DNA from: Phoebastria nigripes
Taxonomy: Eukaryota > Chordata > Aves > Procellariiformes > Diomedeidae
Direction: 5' to 3'
NCBI GenBank assembly: GCA_035582835.1
Contig: JAYKAV010003059.1
Span: forward strand, 394,304-458,303
DNA: 64,000 nucleotides
Shown here: piece by piece, positions 26,567 through 38,500 of the stretch
Layout: each line of letters opens with the position of its first letter
Numbering within the stretch: position 1 is the stretch's first letter
The notes under the pieces: model-generated
What the model was told of the DNA's origin: nothing
The model's input: only the letters and a program-made list of their open reading frames with translations
Databases searched by the model: none
Program-made: the position numbers and the translations under genes

Positions 26567-29500
26567 CTGAAATCGGATAAGATAAAACAGTTACTGAGTA
26601 TTTGACAGTAACTGAACTTAGCAGTAAGGACAAAAACTTCCACATTACTTTCTGTAGTTATCTTCCTCCCTGGGATCTTTCTTACAATAGTTTAATGGAT
26701 GTTTTAATCAACAGTGTTCTCCCATAGTTTAGTGCTTGGTGGTTTAGTCCTCTCCTTTGCTGTTTTGGGCACTTCTGAGAAGTTCTAACTGTGCCACAGA
26801 AAATTTAAGCAGTATCTTTTGAGAATTTCAGGCATGGAGATCTTTACAACAGATCAACTCTTTGTAGACAGGAAAAGCATCTGAACCCCTTTTAGAAAAA
26901 TGCCAGTAGCTCTTGGCAGTGCTTATCAGATAGCAATTCTAATTAGCAAAAACATTTTCTCACAAAGTACAATTAAAGACAGCCCATAGCTGTATCTGGG
27001 CTGTTAAGTTTAAGTCTTTAACTTACTTGATTTAAAATGAAGACTAGAAGCTACCTTCCAGGTGAATGTTCTATGACGGGATATATCCATCTGCTTCTGG
27101 TAACCAAAAAAGCCATTCTGGGTCAGAAGACCCACACAATTACATTTTTTTAAACAAAAGGGTTTTACTGAAGATGGTTTGGGCATGTAGTTTCTAGAGA
27201 AGAAATTAAGGTGTCTATGCAAACTGCCTTTTCCACCACCATGAGTTGGAAGGACTCCTCTGAAGAAATCCCTTTTTGCAGGCTGAAATATGTAGAGGCT
27301 CTAGCAAGAGGGATGCAAGTAACCTACCTCTAGTGGAAAAAAAATACAGTAAAACAAATACTGTCAACAGAAAGGTGGCATCTACCATGTGCTTCCAACC
27401 AGATAAAGTATTAGATGAAAAGCCATGGGCAAACCTGGCTTTGGAAGATCAATCTGCTGTGCCCCTTTTTTGAAGAGGAAATTGAAGATGACTATGACTA
27501 GCTTGAGAAGGGAAAGCATGCAAGCAGACATCCAACTAGTTGCATGGTTTCAAAAAAATGTATTTCAGAAAAACCACCATGGATGCTACAGCGGTATCAC
27601 TAGCAAAGTCATTCAGAATAGAAGTTATTTCCAAAATATGACAATGAACAAAAAGGCAGAAGCTATCCAGGGGCTAGGCTTTGATGCTTCCTTATTGACA
27701 CTTGGAGAACTGCTGACCAGTTTCATTTTTGTAGGGTTTAAAATGTCTTTGTTGGATGTCATGCTAAGGATTCAAAGACTGCTATCTTCTGACTGTCTTT
27801 CAGGGAGTTTTACACATGCCTCACTAGATGTGATGATATTTTCAAACTGTGCCATTGGATTCAATTTAACATCCATGATCAATATCTTGTCACATTTCTG
27901 GACTGCAAGGCTCATTTTAAACAAACCATTGCTTATTTGAAGAAAGAATTAATATGATTGATAGGTAGTGACAGACGTCACATCCAAATCAAAACAGTCC
28001 CCTCTGGTGTTTTTTACTATGCCTCTGGAGATGGATTTGCTGCTCAGCAAGAAGAAACACTCCTGTTTTCAATCATCACCACAAAAATGCTAAAGGAAGC
28101 AAGCTCATGAACAAGCTCAGAAGCTCAAGGTTGGAGCCTATGCCTAGGAACAGCGGAAATGATGAAATGGGCAGAGGAGAGGGGGGTCTCCACGAATGAC
28201 CTCACAGGGAGGGAAAAATCAGAGGGCAGACTGCTGCAGCAGACTCACAGTTAACAGTGGAGGATGGTGTCTGAACCATGTCTTCAGTCTGGTGGCACAG
28301 AAAAAGTATCATCTCAGCAGTCAGTCTGTTTTACCAGTTGAAAGGTGAGAAATATGCTAAAGTGCCACCTATGTAAACAAGATTTTAAGTTATGGGGTAA
28401 ATCTTGCATGTAGATGGCTCCACATTTTTTCCCAATTTCTACTTCTAGGGAGATAAGCCCAGGCGAAGCTGGTTTATAGTTTGCCTCCACACGACCAAAA
28501 GACCCAAGTTGTCAAAGGAGATGGAAAGGGTGCTGGCATCCCCCTCACCTACTTTTGTGAACCCGTTCTTCATTCAGCTCCAGGCTATATCCTGCAGATA
28601 CAGCATAATTGTTCAGGAGGAAATATTAACTGCACTTGGATGGTCTTCCAACGTAACTGGGACCCTACTTGCTTCCAGATGACTTCATCTGCAACCGTCT
28701 GCTTCTCCAGCCAGTTTCAGTTTAGCTTATATTGTCAGGACAACAACAGAAACTTGGAATTGCTGTTATTCTACATTTTTTCCTAAATGGGACCTAACAT
28801 CATTGTCACTAAGTGCCTCAGCCCACTACTTTGAACAACTATAATGTTAATAGCCAGACCATTCAATGAATCAAAACTTAGTCAAGGNTTGCTTAATGCA
28901 CCTGCTAGAGGAATCTTAAAGATATCATGTCCTTTTGTGCTAGAAGGCCATACTTTTGGGTTAAGAACTCCAGAATTTTTCTAAAGTTCTTCCCATTACG
29001 GCTTATAAAGAATAAGCCTTCAGCAATTCTAACTCTACAGTAGCTACAGCACCTTTGTTGTGCAGTCCAGATGTGTATGTGGCACTGATGGGCTGCTTTG
29101 TGCACACTGACTAAGGAGATCCGGTTCTTTAAGGTTTTTTCACTGCTTTGAAAAATCCAGAGACTGGTTTTCAGCTCCAGAGATGATAACATGTAGCACT
29201 ATCATGAAAACCCTGTTGCAGATCATCACAAAGAAATTCTGGAATATCTGAAATTCCAGGGCCCTTCAATTTTTTGCTGTCTTCTTGATGTTATGAGCTA
29301 TACCAAGAGCAGCTGGAAGAGCAGGCCTTTTGAGTTTGATGTCTGTCTGGAAGCAAGCAGTGTCTCAATTACTTTGGAAGATAATCCAAGTACAATTAAT
29401 GCTTCCCTTTCAATAACAATGTTGTCAGTGCCAGAGTTTTCAAGAATCCATCCAGGCTATTCCTAGCCAGATGGATTAAGTTATATATTGTGGAGGCGAA

Positions 29501-32500
29501 CAAGCCATCAGGCAAACCTATTGCTGAAGGAGTCAAAATATGCTCTATAACATCTCTGGTGATTACAGCTGTAGAATAACTCATGTTTTGTTTCCTAATA
29601 GTTCCAAGAAGCTGAGGAGAGGGAAGGGGAGAAACTGTTTTGGGCAGAGCTGAAACAAAACTTCTGGCAGTTATTTTTGTAAGCAATAAGACAAAAAAGT
29701 GGATTTTTATAACATTGAAATGAAATGTTTCAATTTGTTGTATTGTTTCTAGGATCTTTGACTAAATTAATCAGAAAAGTAGACATAATTTACATTTGGT
29801 AACATTACCTCTGTTTTGCTAAACTCACCATAATATTTTGGTTGACCTGACGGGGCATTTTCCAGCTAAAAATTCTGGCCATCTTTACTAATGTCATCAT
29901 GTACAGATGTGTCTGCACTTCAGCTGAGGACATCTTCAGTGCAACGAGATGGCCTGCCATTAGTATTTAGGGGTCATGTCTATTTAGGTGTAGATCTGCA
30001 GCTCTGAGGCTGCTCACCTGCAAATCACAGCTTGCTGCTCCTAAGATTCCTTTTCCTAATCACAATTCAAAGAGTTGTTGAGGAAATTACTAAGTATGAA
30101 ATTTCCCAATCCACTAAGGCAAGAAACTATAATAAACATTAATTACAAAAGAATATTACTTAACTCTAGGTAATTACTAAAACTTTATGAAGCTTTTGGA
30201 ATCTTCTGTTGTGTAGCTGCCTTAGCATAAAAAAATTTAAACTTTCTTATTCTTGTCTGCCTTACTTTCAACTGCTCCTCCTTATAGCACATTTCTTTAA
30301 ATTTTCACACAAATGTCAGCATCACCGACTGCATTCTGAAGAATATTTTGCCAGGTCTGTTTTGTACAGCATCACTCAGCTTTTGCTGTCTTGCCATCAC
30401 TGACTTTGCTCCACCTGGGGCACAGGCACTCTTCACCGCTTTTACCATGCCATACATTTTCACTGCATTCTCCAGAGCCTGCGTCAGCAAAAGAGATTGT
30501 GTACTAAGGCTGGGTGGCTCAAGGCTTACAGCTCCTGGCATTGCTACACCACTGGAGTAGGACTCCCATATTTCTATCCAGAACATCAGAAAAAACCATG
30601 TACTTGGTCCAGTACCTCCAAAGCAGGTCACATTTACTGTGTATACTAGCATGTGTATGTGGGAACATTGGACACTGCACATGCCACATAGGGTTGCGCT
30701 GTGCATGTACAGGAGCCACTTGCCCAGAAGTCCTATACATTCCCAGCTGTGGCAGCTGTGGGGACTAGAATTAGGCTCCCTGTCCCTCGCCTTCCCTTCT
30801 CCCAGACAGGCAGCCCCTTGGCCTCATCTCCCTCTTGGAGCAACCTTTGGGCAAGCAGCCCTCCCCCCAGAGCAGCAGCCTACTCAGCCCTTGGATAACC
30901 AGATACAAAGACAAGAGCCATCACACTGTGGCCTAATAAAAAAAGATCTGGGCTGGTGCTAAAGTTAGGGTTAGGATGAGTTGAGTGCATCAAATGCCTT
31001 AGGGAGAACAAATTATCTTCCTCTCCCCTCCAGGACAGTAGCTCTGGACTGAGCAGGATAGTCTGGATTCAGTCTGATGTGTGCCTCCAGCAACCACACA
31101 GCACTCAGGGATAAAAAAGCTGAGCTTTGCCCACTTGCATCAAAATTTAAGTAATGCCTCATGTAGCTTTGTGGTGAGAGAAGGCAACTTCAGTCAACAG
31201 CACTCTGTGAGACTGAGGTTAGCAGAAAGACAATAAACGTAAATAGAGAATTCAGCACTAAAAAAAGCTTTCACAAAAAAAATCCAAGCGCTGTCATGAC
31301 ACAGATGAAGTCCTTGCTGTGCTGGAATCAATGGCAAAACTCTTCAGTGACTTCAGCAAAGTTAGGATTTTCCTGAAGGTGCTGAAGCCTGCCCTACTTT
31401 TTGGCACACCTCATACTTCATGGGGTTTTACATACGTTCTTTCTGTGTATTTGAAACAGAGAAATTTCTGGTATAGCAGTCTATGAACTACCTGACACAC
31501 TTTTATAAAAACAACAACTGGGACAGGCGTGTTTGTTTTTGAAATGATCTCTCATATGATTCCACTTGAGAATTTAATACAATAAACATTGTTTCCCGAA
31601 AGTGTAAAAATATAACATTCTTCTACCACTAAAAGAAGATAATTCATCCAAAACCTCAGTATTCAAATGGCTTAGAGATCTTTCAATATGAAGATGAAGG
31701 ATTTATGCTCTTACTGGCAAACACTTGGTGCATCCAATCTCAGCAAAAGAACTGATCCATTTTAAAGTTAGCATTTGCAGAAGAAGGAAGATCTAAGGAG
31801 TAAATACAGCTAGCAGCCAAGACCACTGCACTGGAAGTGGCAAGATAAGAAACATGCTGAAAGGAGCATGCATCAGCACCACTGAACTGTTAAAACTGAA
31901 TTCACAGCAGAATAAAAGGAACTGTTCTCGCTGTGACTTTGTAGGCACAGGCAGCAACGCTGACTTGCCAAACGATAAACACCTCATGCAGATGTAGGCA
32001 TGAGAACCTCTTCAGAAAAGAGGTGGTGCTTACTAAGAACCCTGACTTCCTCTACTTCTTCCTTCAGAAAATTGCTGTCACAGATATGAAATGTCATGAT
32101 CAATAAGAGGACAGAAGGGAGGAGACATGTCCCTTTCATCCAAAGGGCAAAACAGTCAACTATGAGGTGCATGAAAACAGCAGGTCCCCTGGTTTGGCAC
32201 TTAGACCTCTGGCCTCCTGACCAAAAGGTGAGTATGCCCGTTGCCAAAAGCATCATCATCAGTGTAACTTTATCTTCGAATGAAAATTGTACTCAAGTCT
32301 TTACCTCCAAATCAGAAGGCACCCTCTGTTGTTTTAGCTGCACCTTCAGCAGGTCTTTTTGCTGATCATCTTCCAGACAATCGATTTCAGTCACAGGGAA
32401 TGCCTGTTGCTGCGTGTCTTCACTGACGCTGACCACAAAGAGCACTTCCGAGGTGAGCAGCAAGCACCCTTCATGCTGCTGGCCTGATCCACTCACTATC

Positions 32501-35500
32501 ATGACATCTAAGGCCATATGGACCTCCGGCCTTCCTAGAGATTGCAGCATTTTCCTGCATTATCAAGGAAAAAAAAAAAAAGGAAAAAAAAAAAGAAAAA
32601 AAAAAGAAGAAGAAGAAAAAAAAAGAAGTAGTCAGTGTTATGCACTGGATCCTCCAGGACTTCTTTTGATCACTAATGTTTTTATTTAAGCCTGTAGCTA
32701 TCAGCTACAAATATAAAATAAGCCAGGGAGTATAGTCCAAATCTCCATTACTGAAAGATGTAAAACTTAAGATTTAGAGAACAAATGTGAAACTGTTATT
32801 TATCAAAACTCCTTAATCATTCACTGCAAAATTGGCCTAATAACCGTGCTAGGTCAGTCTATTTCCCATCCTAATAGAAAAATTACCCTGAGAAGTGGCT
32901 TACAAATTCAGTGCAGAAAATAAAGCTATCTTCACTAACAGCTGTTTCTGGAGATGTGCAGTATTTTTCTTGGGCTCAGTGCAATGAGAAATAAGTAAGA
33001 ACTCACTGAATGCCATTAAATAAAGATCAGCTCTGTAGTTCCAAAGCTGGAAGCAGATCAGCAGCCCATCATTTGCAGATTGGGTTTCTATGCACTACCT
33101 TTGTGTTGAATGTTCCTAAACAAACTGCCATAACTCAGCCTTTCCTAGGGAAGCAGCCTNTTAACTTGACCACAGGCCAGAACCTATTAATAAACAATGT
33201 GGATGTAAAAATGATCAAGTGTCTAAATAATTTTACCAGACATATTTGACGTGGCTATTTGGAGCCTGCTCAACATGTTGATCATTTGGATGAGAGCGCT
33301 GCTTGGGAAGCTGAGAAAGTCCAGCTCCATGCAAAATACCTGTGGTAAGAGAATTAAAGTTTTTTAGTAGTTGTTTTCTACAAAACAGTTATATGTTGCA
33401 GTGATGTCATCTGTTTAGAGCAGTTCATAAAATAGTGCAGATCCAAAGTGATGTCACATCTTTGGAAGCTGTAGTCAAGATAATTCATTAAATATTACAA
33501 TGCAAGAGTTGTGCACTTAACCCCGGTGATCTTGCATTAGCAAGAAACAAAAAAACCCCACTGTGTGTTCTAAAAATCAGCCATAGACTCGCAATCAAGA
33601 GAAACATAATGCTCCTGAGAGCCATTATTTCAGAGTATGATCGGATGCATCACTTAGGATTTATGTAGAAAAAATCAAGACCGTTGTTAACTTTCTTGCT
33701 TAATATTACAATACTTCCATATACGTGTCATGATCGGTACAAATTAGAAGGCAAGTTTTGCCTAGATACTGTATTGAAATGTTCAGTTACTTAATCCAGC
33801 TGTTAAACACAGATCCATACACATTTATGAGATCTCCCGGGGCATCTGGTTTATTGTGAGTTGTTCTTAGTGCCAGCACAGAATGGAGACTACAAGAAGC
33901 AGTTAAACAGGTTTCTAAATAGACTATCCAAAGCTGAAGATGATACAGTATGTATGCTTTCAGATGGCTTGTAAACTTTTAAAGATGAGGTATGGTCACC
34001 AGAAAGAATGAGTGGGTTGCAAAAAAATTCACAAATTAAGTAGTTTTAAAATTTTTTACAAGACAGAGAGGAAGCAGGTTAAGCAGCAAGCACTAGTGTG
34101 ATATGGTTTAGTGCAAAGTTACTTTTTAAATAAACAAAGAAATTTTCTTTTGTCTAATTAAGCATTCCATTGAAGCAAAAGGCATTTTTGCATAAGGGTG
34201 TCAATAACTTAGATTCCTTTTTACACAATGGATAATAATTTAAACAAAACATCAGCGCTGAAAAAAAAACCTTTAATTTTTAGCACACATGTTGATGGTA
34301 ATACTTAAAAGCAGCATCCCAGTTGTAACAGTTGGCTTACTGAGGTTCTCAGCATTATGTGAGTGAAAATGTTATTTACAGATGGAGAAAGAGAGAACAT
34401 GTGTTTATTTCTGTGTGGTCCCCCACCCCTCGGTCCCCCCCAAGAGGCACGGTCCCACTTCCAATCCAGTTGTGGGTAAGAGTTACTTGAACTCTTGTGT
34501 GTTTTCCTCTCACGCACTGTCAGCTATTATTGATACAGTTTTTATGTTTTTTCCTGGCTAACTCTTTCTGTCACATGCTCATGGAAAACATGACGTCTTG
34601 TATACCGTATCTGCAATGAAAAGTGTCCTCTACTGTTACAAGTTTCTTGATAAAGACTGCAGTGGAATTAAATCTAGAAAGAATAATGCCATGGGCAGCA
34701 AAAACAACACACAGCCAGCCGACAACAGACAAAAGTTTCTGATTTTACCGGTACAGGTTTTACACCTATGGGATGCATAATTCAGGAGAACAGTTACTAT
34801 TTACACTCACACGAACAAGATAAAGTTAAATTGAAAGAATTGTAATAATTAAATATTTCATTATTTCTTTAAATAGATCGCTTCAAGGAATGACTTCTGA
34901 ATGTAATGGGAAGCATGGAAACAATATCCTAAACTTAAGCCCTAGGAGAACTACTCGTATTCTAATCAACGCACCACAAACATAAATATTGCTAGCAATT
35001 AAAGGCTTAACTCTTCAAGGTTTGTCTAGTGTAATTAGTGAAGCAAAATTATCGACACGTTGTCCTTGTATCAACAGGTCTCCCTGCTTTTCTTCCCTGA
35101 CTGCCCCCCTGCCCCCCCTTTAAATATCCAGACCAACAGCTTTGATTTATTGATACTGGAAGCAAAGAAATTAGTGTATTTTGATGTTTTATTATTATCT
35201 TTTACAGTTTTTGGTCATCCAGAAGTATTCACATCAATCTGAAAGGATTCACCACCCCTGCCACTAAGTGCTCAGTCTAGCTGGAAAACCCACCTCTGGT
35301 CGTTAAAAGGTTACCCATGTATCCAAAAATGGGACCGTCTTCTCACAACTCTCCAGTTTAAAGGCATGCTCCCACTACATGACTCACTTCTTTCTCCCAG
35401 GAACATAAGTCTCTCTCTGTGCAGAGACAGCACAACTCTTTCCTTGCCGTTACAAAGCAGTCTCAAAATAATTGGATATAGTGTTGCTCTAATACTTTTA

Positions 35501-38500
35501 TGTCAAAACCTCTTTTGTAAGCACATATGTTTCTGTAACTAATTCTACTGTATTCCAAGAATTACTTCATGCTTTCTGCATTCTGTGTTTCTGTGGCTGT
35601 ACAACGCTGATCGGTAACACAAGAGAGAAGCACAACATGATGGCTTTTAAGAAAACCAGCACAACTTTTATAACTATTCAGCAGTGGCATTTCTAAATCT
35701 TTCTCTGAGTCACACAGCTACTGAGCCGAGTAAGTAAGACACAGCAGGTTGTATTTGAAAAGCATTTTAAAATGGAGATGTTGGAAATAGAGGAACTCAC
35801 CGTAACCTGTCTGGGAGACGAGCTCAGCTGCCCCTCCTATGGGCTTTGTGAAGACGCCCATGATTCCTTTCCCCACACCGGAGATGACCCCTCTGGCTTT
35901 GTGCCCGGCTGAAGCTTGGGCCTCAGACACTCGCTGAAAATTCTGCATCGGCTGATCCACGATCCCAGCAATTGCACCTGAAAAAACAAGAGTNCCCAGT
36001 AATTAGTGAAGATTAATAGCCCAGAATAAGAGGAAATCTTACTACTGGACCTGAATGTTGCTTGGATTACAGACTGTACCCCACTCTTCTTATACAGCTA
36101 TTTAGCATGCAACCAATTAGCTAAACAATACCTTAGCTTCAGTTTAAGTTAAATCTCGACTTCCTTTTTTTTAATGTATTTTACTTTTTTAAACATTCAG
36201 ATCACTTAACTTGACAGTAGGATTTCATCTTTCAACTACTTTCACTAAATGCTTTTGCTGAGTTAGTTTAATTTAGCTCATTCAGTGTAGCAATTCTGAA
36301 AATGTCGGGCTTGGAATAAAATCCACCCGTTTCAGAAGACTTGAGCTGTTATGGAAATGAGATTTTCACGTAAGCCTGAGATTGACTTCATGAGAATAAA
36401 AACTGCCTGTATTCAATAGATCATTTTTATATCCTCTTCCACTGCCAGAAATGTTCATAAGCTAATGCAACTTTTGATATATTACTAAGATTAGCANAAT
36501 TAGACTTTGAGACTTTTTGTTACTTTTTTGTGAAAACGATCATATTTTACTTTAATGCACATGGGTCAAACTTTTACAAGTGACACAGTGACCCTCCCAG
36601 CTTTTAGTATCAACAGAGAACTCCGACTTAAATCTTCCTAAATGTAAACAGGTATGTGAGGTGGTACATTTCTTTGATCTTGAGTTTACTCTAGCCACTT
36701 AACCACAGACATGTCTCTAGTTATTGTAATTTTGATAGATAAGCTATTTGGAAATCGCTAAGAGTACAAGGATTGGACAAAGTGACATCAGTTAGAAAAC
36801 GGTCTGCCTGATCCGAGGTTCTTTGCTCAGTGAAAAGCAAGTCTGCAGGCTCCTCGGCTAGCTCTCAGTTTGCACCTTCAGCTGCAAATATCAAGATAAA
36901 ACAATTATTTAAGGAGTAGGACCGAGTGTCACCTTGGTAACCAGGCATTTTTACTGCAACCCAGACATCTTTGAAGATTCTGTTCTGTGTGTGGAAGCAA
37001 ATCCAGGCATAATTCCACAGATTCGGACAGTCACAGCCGAGGTATTTGGCCCCATGTGTTTACCAGCGTGACATGCACTGGTCAGCTAGCTGCTAACTGG
37101 TTTTCAGATGGTTTTAGTTACCATTACTGGATAAACGGAGAAGTTGCTAACTTTGAACAACAAGAACTAATATTGTACTTGTACACTGGTATTCTGTCCA
37201 AAGAAAAGATGAGGATGAGAAGCAGCACACATTTCCCCAGATCCCTGTCCCTGGGATACTATCTACCAGCAATTCAAGAAACTTGCATCCCCCATAAATG
37301 CCTGCCTCTCCTCTTAGCGAGATTGCTTCCAACTTCTATATGTGTACTCTTTACTGATAAATGTATAGTATTTTCCCAGAAAATGCTGGTCTATTTTTAA
37401 TGTGATACCCAGTTTTTATTGAGCTCACTCACTGAAACTGAGCGTGCAGCTGAATGTTCACCCTTTGTACCACAAAGGCCATGAAGCTTCCTTAGTGCTA
37501 TGCCATGGAAATGATACAATTTTCAATTGAATTCTGTTTCATTAGTACTTACCAGCTGCTCCTGCTGCTTGACTAAAATAATACCCCAACACCGCATTAC
37601 ACAATTGGGATTGTTTGTCCAGTCTTTTCTTTTGTACAACTGTGATGCATTTGAAGGCATAAAACAATACTTGGTGTTTTGCTAAGTTACAGTATTACGT
37701 TACCCTGTGACCTCCTTCACCCTATCTATTGAGGTCATCCACAGCAACTGCACTTTCAGAACAGAAGTTATTGCCTTATTAAATGTAATCCACCTAAGTC
37801 CTAGCACTAGTAAATTATTTACTGCAATACACTTGAGAAATGTTATAAGGTAATAATAAATAAGAGCCTACTCCAAAGGACCTGTGGTATGCTCCAGGCA
37901 CTTCTCAGCTGGAATTAGGCCCGGAGGACAGGGAAACAGAATGGAAACTGCTGTGGCTATGTTATATAAGATTATTTATATAGTACCGCAAATAATATAT
38001 AGCTTAATTAGCCAGTTGTTTAGTACTTCCACACTTTCTGTTTTTCTGCCATTTTATGCATGCTGTGACCTCGTCTGTGAAGCCATTGCGCTTTTGTACC
38101 TCAAATCCTTTTGCAAGTCCTGTCTTTCTACCTGCAAAAAATATAACCCATGATCTTCTCTTCCCTCTCTGCTCACCCTTTGTAACCTCTTATCTCAAAT
38201 TGCAACTCACTGACATAACTCATTAATGTGCTGTGGTCATGCCCACAAATCACATAAACTATAACCTCACTCCTTTCATTAAGGAGTGGCTGGTCCTACC
38301 ACACTTGCATGGGGAAGCCAGATCTGTGCAGCTCCTTTCCTGTGTGCATCATGTGTGGGCAAAGGAAAAAAAAAAAATAGGTCAAAGGCTGAGCAACCTC
38401 AAAACCCAACAGCAGTGAGGTAATGGTGACGTGCACGTGACGTTCATTGCATCTCCTAGCACGAGAAACTGTGCGAAGCAGATGTCCCCTGGTGTCCATG

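Larger units (their letters stand above)
26567..32304. other. Last VPS13B intron, unusually gene-like, with retroelement remnants
   Basis: This 5.7-kb intron contains the two oppositely oriented tyrosine-recombinase retroelement remnants called separately. Several fairly long open frames on both strands accompany them, for example 27276-27473 (+), 27425-27940 (+), 30305-30706 (-) and 31984-32259 (-). I cannot assign those frames with confidence; they may be other decayed parts of the same elements. An N is at 28887. Confidence 0.6.

Noticed and set aside
29218..29450. Plus-strand reading with protein-like text around LEASSVSITLEDNP
   Set aside because: It is the reverse strand of the recombinase-like motif. 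The minus-strand reading preserves the expected family order, so the plus reading is a shadow.
30964..30977. Telomere-like TTAGGG pair
   Set aside because: Only two units, too short to be a telomeric relic.
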